Source: Macrocystis pyrifera
Taxonomy: Eukaryota; Sar; Phaeophyceae; Laminariales; Laminariaceae
Assembly (NCBI GenBank): GCA_031763025.1
Contig: JASSKH010000010.1
Coordinates: forward strand, 14,277,427-14,341,426
Reading direction: 5' to 3'
DNA: 64,000 bases
Shown here in pieces: positions 10,901-21,355 of the stretch. Below the pieces are notes generated by a model, which was not told where the DNA came from, ran no database searches, and saw only the letters and a program-made list of their open reading frames with translations. The first letter of the stretch is position 1. Each line of letters begins with the position of its first letter. The translations under genes were made by a program, and so were the position numbers.

Positions 10901-13900
10901 GCTTTCATTACTATTGTATTGTATGCCCCTATCCCGTAATAATAGTTAGTTATTACTTTGCCACGTAGAACAGTACAGATAGTTGCGGGCGGAAACTGGC
11001 GGAGTTCGGCGTCTTCATACATACCATACAAAACCCGTACGCATTATAGTATCACTACTAATAGTACCGCATACAGCTTGCAAAGATGAAATCGACCAAA
11101 TCCTCGATCTCACAGCTGTTGTTTTTTAACTTCATAGATATATACATGTGACTGTTTTTTTTTTTTAATTTTACTATAAATATATGTATGTATATGTGAC
11201 TGGCACGTTTGTGGCCTTACATGAAAAATAGACTACTAATATCACGGGGGACCAAAGCAAATACGACAAAATATTGTTGGTAAAAATAGGGAAATATGTA
11301 GGCTTTTGTTTCACCGTAGGTCCTATTTACTATGCCCCCCCGCAATAGACGTGTCCGGAGCAGCGAAATTCTGAACAAAGATGAGCAGGTAGGTTTTATC
11401 TTATTTTCCACAACCCTTAATTGTTTTATCTTCATCCAAGGGGGCGGCGGCAGCGAACGCACCTGCAGCCTGAGTTTGGCCAGGTCTAGGGGGTTCGTCA
11501 ACCAGGACGCCGCGGCCGCTGCGGCCGCCGCATTCGCAAGGGTAACCGAAACCGGCAAGTCTGCGCCCTCGCCGGATCCACCCCGCGCGCCCCCACCGGC
11601 TGCCAGGTCCGCCTCGCGCCTTTCTAGTGGCCTCCGTTGCGTTCCCGCTTTCATGTATTGGCAGGAGGAGCACACACGAGGGCAGCGAATATATGACGCA
11701 GGGGCAAAAAAAAAAACGCGAGCCCCAGACGTATGTCAGCACATGCTTCCTGGTTCCCGTCGGGAGGCGTTTTTTATTTTCCGTTTTATTTTGTTTCAAT
11801 AAAAGGGCACGAGCACAGAATAGAAGTATCGGGTTATGGCCATATCGTTGGGTCCAACACCCGCGGTTGCGAGAACGGGAGCTCCACACTTTCAACAGCG
11901 GGCGATGGACCGAAGGAAAAGTCATGCTTCGATACGTACGCGCTATTTTTTTTGTTTTTTCGATCCGGCGGGCAGGACTGCGGTGCTTTGTCACGGGGCG
12001 GAGCGGTAGTGCCTGCATACCACCTCCTCCTTGTTGGCGCCCAGGTGTCAACGACGCACGCGCGATGATAGATACGCATATAGCTTTTATTAGATATGCG
12101 CCGCAATCACTTCTCAACCATACGGCTTAGTGGTTATGGTGCGTACATCTAACACGCGACGTTGCTGCTCTTGACCCTGTGCTCTCTTTCTCTGGCAGTC
12201 AGAAAAAAAAAAAATGTACCGGTGGTGGAAAGCTTTAGCAAGGGATCACCGGCTACTATAATATTAATATGATGTTTATCGGCCTTTTGTGTGTGTAGTG
12301 GCAGCGGTGCTCACCGAAAAGATTGATCGAGGCCGCTTTCGCCTCCTCGTAGAAGGTGAAGTAGAGCGCCGAGAAGGGGCCGAAAGAAGCCAGCGTCGCG
12401 AGATAACCCTGTCAGCGGAACCCACCAATTCGCCGAGCGAAGGGTGACGAGTGATGAGAGGTCCGCTCCTCGTCGGTACGATCGTCTAACACGGGTATAT
12501 CAATCGTACAGGCCGCGCTGCCTTAAAACTACAGCCAGGTATACAGCACGTGGACCTCCACTACCGGTAACGTCGTCTCCGTAGAAAAGGTGCGTGGACT
12601 TCGAAGCATTCTTATATGCCGGGTAGGCTTCCACCACATACATAGCAAATTCAACGGCAAGAAACGGTTAAAAGCGCTCTCTGACAGAGCGCTCGCTCGC
12701 TCGCGCGCGCGCGAGAGAGAGACGCGTGCCGTGCCGCGCACGCGGACGTCAATGGCAGCATTCACCTCTCAGCGCTTGCGCAGTGAGCCCGTGCAATACA
12801 GCATCGCTCCGCCGGACGCACCTTGTATATCCCTCTGAGACCTTCCACTTTCAGCACGGTCCTCAGGGTATCCGCGCTCCCCCTGTAAGGGGCTGGCCCC
12901 TCTCTGACCCCGCTGCCGGCACCGCCTTTACCGTTTGGCGGGAGCAAGCGCGGCATCACCGACTTCCCCGCCGGCTGCTGAACTTGTAACCGCTCCTTCA
13001 CGACATCCACGGGAACATAAACGACGCAGCTGCACCCGAAAAGGACAGCAGTTTCGCGAAGAGTGGGCCGGCCCCATTTCGGGGTGTTAGTGTGGTGGAA
13101 ATGGGGGGCCCCGGAACGGTGGCGACGCATGTAAAAAGTCGGTAACTCAAGGCTCTACTTTGGAGAGCAGCAGCCGCGCACGACACCGTAACAAACCGAA
13201 CCGACCGAATCGAACCGACCGAATCGAACCGAACCGAGCAGAGCCGAACCGAACCGCATCGCCGTAACCTGTACCGGAATACGTATTTATATATATCTAC
13301 ACAAAGTTGCTACTCGCGAAACCTATCGTTTCCCCTACTTGTTCACTGTGCGATTTTTTGTGTGACTTACGCAAAATTCCAGAAACAGCACGGCGTCTCC
13401 CCTGCACCTGGTTGTCCGCTATCAACACCCCCCCCCATCCGTCCCGGCATTGTAGGGATGCGAGGTGAGGGTCTATGGTCATACGACTACGGCCATGCAT
13501 GATAATGAGTACCCCCCCCCACCGCGAGAGCCCCCTGTTATATATATATATATATATATAATATATATATATGGGTTGGGTTGGCGTCGGTTGGCAACGA
13601 CACTGTAAAACATGCCGCTCACTACGTGAGCTAGACATCCAGGGTACCGTTTTTTTTTTTTTTTTTGGCGGTCGCCCACAGCTGGTCGTCTAGTTAGATC
13701 ATTTGTGCCAAGTAAAGAACCTTTATTCTGCACAAGGGAATTGATCGTATCACGTAGTGTTCAAGGTACGGCACCCAAGAGGCAGTTACATAGTACTCCC
13801 ATTGCTGTCTCTGGAAGTGGCCACACCGGAAATTAAACTAACTCATTGAAGCTGCCATCCATATGCAAGTCCGCCTCACAAGCGGTTCTTAGTAGGATGC

Positions 13901-16900
13901 AGCTCACTCTTCACGCGACTCGCCGGACACCTCACGGCGCTTCGCGCTTGGTGCAAGCAATGTCTGCCTGGTCGGTGAAAACCCGACATGCTCCGTCCCG
14001 GCATTGTAGGGATGCGAGGGTCTATGGTCATACGACTACGGCCATGCATGAGATCGAGTACATCTCTCCTATCGAGTACACCCCCCCCCCCCCCCCCCCC
14101 GCGAGAGTCTCAAAAACATACTTCGCTGATGCATACCCTGTTCAAGCCGCACGCAACGGCTGGCAGTGATCGACCGCTCAAGAATCGCGGCACCACCCAC
14201 AATCGCCCCCCTTCTTTTCCTTCTCCTCCTCCTCCTCCTCCTATTGAACTCCTCCCTCCAGCAAAGAACATTCCATCGTAAAGCACCGGTCTTGTTAAGG
14301 GGGGCTGAGGGCATTTTGCCTGCCTTTACCTCTTCACAACTGCACCCACTTCTTTTTTTGGGGGGGGGGGACTAACTACTTGGAATTAGAATAGGCTCGT
14401 GCTCGCCGTAGGAAAAGGGTAGCTGAACAGCACCAGGTTACGCTTTTAACTGCGGTACAGTAGTGTAGGGCGGCGGCCAGTCAGAGGGGGGTCACACCGC
14501 GGTATCAAAGCACCTGCGTCAAGGACGCTATTGGCCTCGCTTGGTATACTGGTCTAGGTGTCGGGGGGCTCAAAGCACCTGCGTCAAGGACGCGCTTGGC
14601 CTCGCTTGCTATACTGGTCTAGGTGTCGGGGGGCTCAAAGCACCTGCGTCAAGGACGCTTTCGGTCTCGCTTGTTATACTGCTTTTAGTGTCGGGGGCGG
14701 TCAGTCAAAGGGTACAAAAACCGCCATCTCGTACTATATAAAATAACAGCATATTTGCTCACCAGACGACTTCCGCCAGCATCCCAGCCGTCAAATGAGT
14801 CGCTATGCCACCGCACCACCTCCACCGCCTCGGCCGCTCCCCCCCGGCGTCGCCCCCCCCGGCAATTTATCCGCCAGAAACTCTTTAGCGGCCTCGTACG
14901 TAGTGAGGTACAGGCACGTGCCCGGTATGCCCCCAACCAGCACGGCGCCTACGCCTCGATACAAACCGCGCACACCTTCGTTTCTGCGCGGAGCCACCCC
15001 CCCCCCCCCCCCCCCCCGAGCAAGTGAACCCGTTACATCCCGTACCAATACAAAAGGATAGGGAGCACAGGGAAAGGAGAAGGGGCGGGAGCGGGGGCGG
15101 AGGCGGACGAGGGAGGGGGGGGGGGGGTTAGCTACATCGTCGGCAGATCATTCTCGGCGAGAAGGTGGTCGCATTTTTTCAGGCTCAGCTTAATCAAGCA
15201 ACCCTCTCAAGTGCAGCAAAAAATCATCCTGAACTGCAGTAAGTCCATGTGTTTTTTTGTCTCCGAAGGGAGGCACAGCTCCTAAAAGCTCGAAAGGATG
15301 GATGAAGAGGGAGCTTGTAGGAGTACTATATCTGGAGATCAGTGTGTAGACTGTAAAAAGCACGGACCACGTACATGAAAAAAAAACGGAAAACAAAAAC
15401 AAAAAACAAAAACCAAGAAACGCAGGCCTACAGCAGTGGGGGAGGAGTCGGCTCGGGGCGGCAGGCGCCGCGGACTGTCCGTAGGCACGCCCGTGTGTGT
15501 TTCCGCGTAAGAAAGGCAGTGGTCACAACGATTGTGATCGCGAGCGTGAATGGGTCGCTATTTGCGATCAGCAACAGCCAGCAAGAACCGTGCCCTATCG
15601 CCGCACTACTGCTGTGCCGGCACTTTGCCCTCTATGCACAACACACCCGTCCAGACCCGCGCCTACTATCAACATGACTACGTACGAAAAACACAAGAAA
15701 AAAACACCTGGTACAACATGTAAATAATGCTCCTGTTCGGTGTCTCTAATACTGCAGCAACGCTTTGGGGGGTCCCGGGCGGTTCATGCTCTTTACGTAT
15801 ACACAGCAGGCTGTCGCACATACTTACGCCATTGTCATTCGAAGCACGTGGGCCGTGTTTTTGAAGGAGCGCCCGTGTGGTCCCTGGAGGCGCGCCTGTT
15901 CAAAGCAGAGCACCCAGTTAGGTTTCCACGGGGAAGAGAAGGCTTGTCGTGAGAAGAGAAACTATATACCAGGTGCAATTCGAGTACCTGGTGCGTGCGC
16001 GTACTGCCGTGCTGTGCACGTGTGATATGATTACACGTGTGTTCGTTCGGACAATCGCTCTATTCAGCTTTCCGCATGAGATAATCCCACTTATTTCTCA
16101 GCGTGCACACAAAAACACGCCACAACACGAAGGCGCTCTACGATGGCAATTTGGTGACTGCTTTCTATTCATAGTAACACTTCCAAAAATGCACGCAGCT
16201 AGAGAGACCAAGGGCAACGAAAGTGAAAATCTGCAAACTCATGTGTTTTTATTTTACCAGTATACATAGGGACAAAACGTCTCTCTGGCGGAGGGCTGGC
16301 GTGCGCTCCTAGCAGGGGGCAAACGAAGCAGTTCTGCGCAAGGAAGCGAGGCGCGCACGAACAAAACAACGTCGCACTTCTACGTACACGTTAGGGGAGT
16401 AAAACAACACAGGTTCCAACACGCACTTCGTAGAAGCGGTGGTGACACCATAGCAGCAACACGCAACCCATAGATAGAAGTAGCAGAGAACTCTTGGGAC
16501 TTCAGAGGGGGAAAATTGACGGTAACGCGTGAAGATTGCAGCGACCAAAGATGTCAGGAGACAGCGCTTTTCACCCCCTTCAGAAGACAGCAACGTTGCC
16601 TTGACTGACACCAAACTCCTAGGTTTGACTGTTGGAACGCTCGGCCCTACACCCTCGACAGCACACACTTTTGCGTGGTTCGACGTGTCTCCTGATATCT
16701 TTGACAAGTGACGGTCGCTAGTAATACACGGTTGGGGGGTGATACAATGGTTCGTGTCCCGAGTTACAATGGCTGAGATCAAGGAGTCGTACGGCACGGA
16801 CGCAACATGACCCTAATCGTACTCCTGGGCCCTCACGCTTCTCGCAGACAGTAGGTGATAACGCCCAAGGAGTTGTTTTTGGTAGCTATCTTCAACGCCC

Positions 16901-17307
16901 AAAGAAACGAGCAGCACCAGAAGCAGCAACGCGCGCTTCGCAGAACCGGTAAAATATATCACAGCAGCAGCATGCGCTTCGTAGGATCAGAGATAATTAC
17001 ATCGTATCGTCTACCCTGCTGTGGTTGCAGCTGTCTATATATGCATGATACATGGTTTATAATCAGTACGGCAGCTGGGTGTGCTGTCACCGTCGTTGGA
17101 TATAAATCGCTGTTGGACGTGTAGGCAACACACACATCGCTTGGCACCGGATCTCGCTCGTTTCACCTTGGCCGTGTCCAGCGGGTGGCACGATAATCTT
17201 GACACCATTCCCGCCGTCGCGCTCCCGAGGCATGTGTCCCGCAGCTGACGCGCCCCCAGAGGCAGAGCCAGAGATGAAGCACGGCGCGCAGCCGGGCGCG
17301 GGCACAT
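7710..17307 (-). CDS. mitochondrial carrier (SLC25) family protein, seven exons
   Basis: Transporter of the inner mitochondrial membrane: three repeats of about 100 residues with two membrane helices each. Exons (minus strand order): 17167-17307, 15828-15895, 14763-14983, 12822-13029, 12315-12408, 11463-11599, 7710-7976. Intron phases agree at all joins and each repeat has its signature PxDxxKxR: HPLDTAKARLQ, VPVDVVKERLQVQ and NPLDLAKLRLQVQ. The conserved tail of each repeat also shows (GVRGLYRGVGAVLVG, GLRGIYKGYLATLASFGPF, GLAGLFKGSGARMAFHAPS). The product is about 378 residues, slightly longer than the usual 300-350 because of Gly-rich loops after helices 2 and 4. Exon 3 is one base short of frame, beside a C7/C8 tract. 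Substrate cannot be told from sequence; AExxCCxxYVPVDVVKER resembles carriers of the S-adenosylmethionine/YMC-like group, an inference only. Confidence 0.9.
9759..9833. mobile_element. small hairpin element, family H1
   Basis: Inverted repeat with arms CTGGGCGTAAA and TTATATTTCCGCCCAG around an A/T-rich centre. A second copy with the same arms lies at 29253-29332. No coding capacity. Confidence 0.55.
11238..11348. mobile_element. palindromic MITE, copy 2 (diverged)
   Basis: Starts ATATCACGGGGGACCAAAGC and ends GGTCCTATTTACTATGCCCC then CCGCAATA. Several mismatches between the arms mark an old copy. Within carrier intron 6. Confidence 0.75.
11463..11599 (-). CDS. carrier exon 6 (third signature)
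   Basis: Encodes a Gly-rich loop, then LPVSVTLANAAAAAAAASWL and TNPLDLAKLRLQ, ending CAG|GTGCGT. The eight-alanine helix is encoded by a GCGGCCGC-type repeat. The acceptor is not unique: CTGGCAG (used here) and GGGCGCAG 30 bp further both keep the frame. Confidence 0.85.
12315..12408 (-). CDS. carrier exon 5 (helix 4)
   Basis: Acceptor CGCTGACAG. Encodes GYLATLASFGPFSALYFTF and YEEAKAASINLF, the fourth transmembrane helix and the end of repeat 2. Donor G|GTGAGC, phase 1. Both boundaries keep the reading frame with exons 4 and 6. Confidence 0.9.
12822..13029 (-). CDS. carrier exon 4 (second signature)
   Basis: Acceptor GGGTGCAG. Encodes CVVYVPVDVVKERLQVQQPA, a Gly/Pro-rich matrix loop, then APYRGSADTLRTVLKVEGLR and GIYK, ending AAG|GTGCGT. 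The loop is longer than in typical carriers. Confidence 0.9.
13198..13258. repeat. CGAACCGACCGAAT-type short tandem repeat
   Basis: Overlapping CGAACCGACCGAAT and CGAACCGAACCGAG units in carrier intron 3. No function apparent. Confidence 0.6.
13441..13520 (+). mobile_element. C-tailed retroposon, 3' end copy
   Basis: CCCGGCATTGTAGGGATGCG, GGTCTATGGTCATACGACTA, GGCCATGCATGATAATGAGT, then AC and a C tail. Preceded by an older C tract (13428-13436), so it too sits against a C run. Antisense within carrier intron 3. Confidence 0.75.
13541..13572. repeat. (TA)n microsatellite
   Basis: About 15 TA units lying directly in front of the full-length retroposon at 13574. Confidence 0.8.
13574..14100 (+). 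mobile_element. C-tailed retroposon, full-length type (about 0.53 kb)
   Basis: Starts GGTTGGGTTGGCGTCGGTTG and a stem-forming GCTCACTACGTGAGC, has a T18 run near 13650, a middle block (CATTGCTGTCTCTGGAAGTG, CACGGCGCTTCGCGCTTGG), then CTGGTCGGTGAAAACCCGAC, CATTGTAGGGATGCGAGGGT, GGCCATGCATGAGATCGAGT and a C20 tail. Two more long copies lie on the other strand (45859-46441 and 54521-55048). No open reading frame is shared by the copies, so it is a noncoding, SINE-like element. The last block GATCGAGTAC is doubled before the tail. Confidence 0.8.
14507..14701. repeat. 65-bp tandem repeat, three copies
   Basis: Units begin CAAAGCACCTGCGTCAAGGA and end GTCTAGGTGTCGGGGGGCT. The third is the most diverged. 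Lies 60 bp downstream of the exon 3 donor in carrier intron 3. Confidence 0.88.
14763..14983 (-). CDS. carrier exon 3, one base short of frame
   Basis: Acceptor CCGCGCAG, then NEGVRGLYRGVGAVLVGGIP and LYLTTYEAAKEFLADKLPGG (end of repeat 1), and after a Gly/Pro-rich stretch ATHLTAGMLAEVV (start of repeat 2), donor TG|GTGAGC. The two parts are in different frames. The exon is 221 bp where phase requires 222. The break lies between them, where C7 (14839-14845) and C8 (14853-14860) occur. A G21 run lies just upstream of the acceptor on this strand. Confidence 0.8.
15828..15895 (-). CDS. carrier exon 2 (68 bp)
   Basis: Small exon found by following the phase: TTTGAACAG acceptor, then ARLQGPHGRSFKNTAHVLRM, then GC|GTAAGT, a perfect donor. 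It completes the first signature (PLDTAK + ARLQ) and leaves two bases that pair with the A opening exon 3 to give Ala before NEGVRGLYRG. Both the fit of sequence and the fit of phase support it. Confidence 0.88.
17167..17307 (-). CDS. carrier exon 1 (start codon, first signature)
   Basis: ATG at 17305-17307, chosen because it is the first Met ahead of the helix and gives a short basic N-terminus (MCPRPAARRASS) as in other carriers. Contains CLGSATAGMVSRLSCHPLDT, the first transmembrane helix and start of PxDxxK. Ends AAG|GTGAAA in phase 0. An upstream noncoding exon cannot be excluded. Confidence 0.8.
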
Positions 17308-18880
17308 TCGGTGTCAATTAGCAAGAGGCAATTCGGGTGGCAGGCAGCAAGCGCAGCGACAGGTCGAAAGCAGCTGAGTACATACAGACATTGTACAGTA
17401 AACAGGTAGTGTAATGGTCCAGGATACATCGACATGTCGCGAAAAAAACATCGTGTTGGGCGCTGGACATGACAAAAAAAAAAAAAAACTGCCGAAAAAA
17501 AGAACATCTCAGGCTGTTTCCTATGCGGTTCGATTTCTAGCTTCAGATTTGTATTTTTCGATCTCAAAAATGAATGACCCTGCTTATGCAGTCCAACTAT
17601 GCAAAATCCGACCGGAATATTTTCGATTTGAGAATTCGATGACCCAAGTCGTCGGATTTGGCCCAAAATCCGACGACCTTGGTCATCAGGTTTTCAAATC
17701 GAAAAATGGCATGCTCTCTAAATTCAAGATGTTATCCACGACAGCAAACAGCAGCAGAACGATCGATGAGTTGGATGGAGATACAGCTGTGTAGCGACGT
17801 TGCTTCGCGCCCGACGCGCGGACGGCGCGTCCCTCCATGGCCAGACTAGAGTCGGCTCGCGCGGGCTCGGGCATAGAGACCAAGAGAACCGCACTCGGCA
17901 CGCGCCTCTCCGTGGATACGTACTCGTAGACCACACTGCAGCTGTACAGCAGCAGCAGCTGTCAGACACAAAATGAAACACAAAATACCAAGACAGGTTG
18001 ACTCTAGCGCACTCGCCACGTCTCTTCGCCACCAGACTAGAGGCAGTCAGCGTGGGCTCGGACGCTTGGGTCCTACGCGCAGGGCAGCGCACCCAGCGCG
18101 TCTCTTCGCGGCACCGAACCACAAAAACAGCAGTTGGTGTCGGCGTTTGCTCGAATCTCTACACGCACAATAAATCTGATTTTTCCGCATAGGAAGACTC
18201 TCTCGATTTGTCAAGTTCATATCTGAAAATGCCATCGGGTCAAAATCTGAAGCTCAAAAATCGAACCGCACAGGACACCCGCCTCACCCCCTCCCTCCCC
18301 ACCTCTGCAGCGACTACTGGCGTAGTCAATACCATCCAGAACACAGACAAATGCGCCACGTAATCACTAACTCTACATCTCAGGGAAGGCGTCCGTGTGC
18401 AAAGGTTGAGACGTTCAGGTGCGAATTTGAGCGCGGCGGTGTTATTGCGCGAGCGAGGCGCGGTGAAGAGAAGGAAGACCAAACAACAAGCACGACAAAC
18501 GCGTTGGCGACACACCTGGCAACTTGGAGCGAACCTGTCTCAAGAAGAAAAAAAAAAAAATGGTGATATCATTACCATGCTGCTCTAGTATCTTGATACG
18601 ACATACCAGGTATACACACACCTGGCCAATCAATCGCGACCCTCCTGGTATGATACTGGATATCTGGGGCTCTGTATCTGTGGGTTACTATTAATATAAT
18701 CATAATCCCTGACTGCTGTGTATCGCAATCAACTCTTGCTGCTTGACATGCGAGTTGATGGACAACACCGAATCAACCAACGTTGGCCATGCTGGTACAG
18801 TACTGCATGCAGGAGCCAGTGCTACGTAAAACATCCATCCGTGGCACCTCCATGCCCCGCGCCAACGTAGTGCTTGCGAC
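17308..18880. other. intergenic upstream of the carrier gene
   Basis: Would hold the carrier promoter and 5' UTR. No TATA box or other element can be singled out. Contains a hairpin element (17619-17707) and two diverged copies of a GC-rich block (about 17780-17910 and 18000-18110, both with GACTAGAG and GGCTCG). Confidence 0.3.
17619..17707. mobile_element. hairpin element, family H2
   Basis: Nested inverted repeat: outer ATTTTCGATTTGAGAA / TTTTCAAATCGAAAAAT and a perfect inner stem AAGTCGTCGGATTT / AAATCCGACGACCTT. It could be a very short MITE or a transcribed hairpin. Only this copy was seen. Confidence 0.5.
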
Positions 18881-21163
18881 TTGGCCCAGTTTCGACACTA
18901 CGACATAGATTCAGAGAACCTGCGGGCTCCTCTGGATGCACGTAAAGGCGCCTTGCAAGCGCGGCAAAACGTCTCGCGGACTCTTGTACGTGTCTGCGTG
19001 TTCTGCACATTAAACCGTTCTTTCTGCCCGTCTACATCCAGCACACCCAGTCTCCGTGCTCGGTCTTCATCCTACGAGAGTTTCTGCGGTAACAAAACTT
19101 CGAGAAAGAGGTACTACAATGTACCAGGTAATGCTGCAGTATCGACAAAGGGGAGAAATGCGAATGCCACACGTGAGAGTGCCACAAACAGCGGCCTCGT
19201 CCGGAGTTCGGGTAAGTGCGATGTGCGTACGAGTAACAGTGAGGGGGCGGGCTGATCGTCACCGCCGCAGAAATTTAGCAGGTGTCGCCTGGGCTACTTT
19301 CCTGTAGACGACTACGACCGAGGCCTCGCCCAACCCGGCGAACAGCCTCGATTGGATTCGACAGCGGGGACGAGAGTGTGGAGACCGATCGTCGACCAGT
19401 GTTAATCGGCCTGTGTGCACCCTTCTCGTACGGCTTTGTTTTCCAATATGTTCACACCTCGGTTGGACAGATAATGATTTATCTAATCTGTCTAAAGATA
19501 GATCTTCTAGTTCCTCACCTGCCGTTGTGGGAGGTTGTGCAGGATCTGCCTTACAGGGCAGATCCAACCCAGGAGTCATGCCCTAGATCGCGATTTACCA
19601 TACATACGGGTCCCACCCGGCATTATGAGCTACATCATACAGGATTGTGAAGGGATATGCCTCGAAAGATCTACTCCTTGTAGATCATGAACTGGGAATT
19701 ATCTGTAGATGATATCTCCGAGGTGTATATTTTCAAGACCCGATCCTGCCGTATCGGAGGAGGCGTTGCTTCGGTGATGGAGAAGGGAGGCTGAGTCCGG
19801 TGGGCATGAAAACATGGTGCGATGGGGAAACCACCGGAAGGGGCCGCGACGGAACGTCAGAGGAGCGGGCCGAATTAATCGCGGCTGGATGGCGAAGACT
19901 GGATGGAGCCTGGTGGCCGGAGGCCGGAGGACGTTCGGTTGCAGCAACCTCGCGCACTACATACTGATGTGTATGATACACTTCAAAATGCGAGTATACG
20001 ATTGTTGGTTGGCCATACTGAGCACGGTTTTCTCACTGAAAGTAGCACGCTACCAAAGGGAATATCGCGATAATCTAATCGCTGATCGCTTCAAGAATCG
20101 CTCATCATTGGCGCAGGGGGTGGGCAGGTGACGGAAGGCTCAACAATTGGTAGCGCTGGACACTGTCACAGCGTCACAGCATGTACCGGCAGTAGTCATC
20201 TACTGGCAGTATAGATCTACTGCTTGACGTGGCCAGTAAATTCGCCAGTGGTTTATCCTTGCGTACGCCCAAACACACGCCATATATTCAAGCACAGAAA
20301 ACCCCTAAATGCGTTTCGGGAGGAGACAGTAGAGTAGAGAGGAGAAGCACTATACTGCTCCAATCCAGTATACTGACTGATTTTGACGACAGCAGTATCA
20401 TTGCTACTGGAGTCAGCCAGTGCCAAGCTCCATCAATAGGCCAATCGACCATTTGGCATTGATTGAGAGGAGTTGGTTGAGGAGTGTTCGTCAGCGCGAG
20501 CAACGTATTACGTATTCGCTGTTTTTCTGTACGTACTGTTGCGCGCGTGCCGGCAGTAGCGCAAGGCCGCAAGCCAGGTTTCGCAGGTTTCGGAAAACGA
20601 GCTCCGTTGAGAGCACGCACACACGCACAAACGCATCGCCACTTCTTGCCAATGCGCCAGGAGCCAGAACAAAAGGAAGCGTGCGGTGGGTATACTTGTA
20701 TCGATGCAGGTCTAGCAGCATCGAACTGCTGTACTGCACGCAAGGCAGTACACATATGCTACGTGTAGAGAGGGGCGACGCGATAGTCAGCTGAACCTCA
20801 GAGAATATGCAATTTTTGGATGGAGGGAAAATCACGACCTACCTCTCTTCCATGGAGCATGGGCACCGGGCGCAGACGTGAATTCCCGGCGTGGGAGTGC
20901 TGTGCTAAGCAGCGAGCTCTGATGCAGGATGAGCAAGCACCACGATCATACACAAAAACGCGGCGTAAAAATGAAGACGACGGACGTAGATGATTGGCCT
21001 ACCAAAAGACTCTCACTGCCTCGTGCTTCGTGCTTCCCTCGCCAAGTAAAATCTGTTGGTGGCACGTGACGTGTGCATCTGCTAAGCCCTAGTTCGGCTG
21101 GGAGACCGCAGCTCTGCCTCGTGGGCGGGTAAAGGACACACTTTGTCGGACGCTCGGCTAAGA
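18881..21163. other. intergenic repeats, no gene seen
   Basis: Contains a fragment of foldback family F2 at about 19003-19080 (ACCGTTCTTTCTGCCCGTC) and an AGATC-rich dispersed repeat at 19470-19600. Several short open frames lack recognisable products. Confidence 0.3.
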
Positions 21164-21355
21164 ATGGAGATTCCCGACATGGTCCTGCCGGTGGTGGATG
21201 CTGGCAAGGCCATGCTGGAGAGACTTGTTCTCTGGAGCGCAGAGCAGGACTGGATCATCAGCAAAACTCTCATCTTTGTTACGCCCGGAGTAGGTCTTGA
21301 CGCCAAGGCCATCGAGCTTGCGGACAGCATCGGCTTCGATGTAGGGACCATGAAG
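21164..21355 (+). CDS. orphan coding exon, function unknown
   Basis: Sixty-four codons from ATG at 21164 to AAG|GTGCGT (GT at 21356-21357), the donor form used by the host genes here. Reads MEIPDMVLPVVDAGKAMLER, LVLWSAEQDWIISKTLIFVT, PGVGLDAKAIELADSIGFDV, GTMK: mostly helical and amphipathic, with strong GC bias at third positions. The antisense frame is Ser/Arg-rich and less protein-like. The family is not recognised and no continuing exon was found downstream, so it could be a first exon or a remnant. An in-frame TTG at 21143 would extend it by seven codons. Confidence 0.45.

Larger units (their letters stand above)
7977..11462 (-). other. carrier intron 6, contents
   Basis: Longest intron of the gene. 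It holds a MITE copy (11238-11348), a small hairpin element (9759-9833), an A20 run at 10677-10700 and no recognised gene. A 129-codon minus-strand frame at 8637-9026 has protein-like composition but no recognisable family. Confidence 0.5.
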
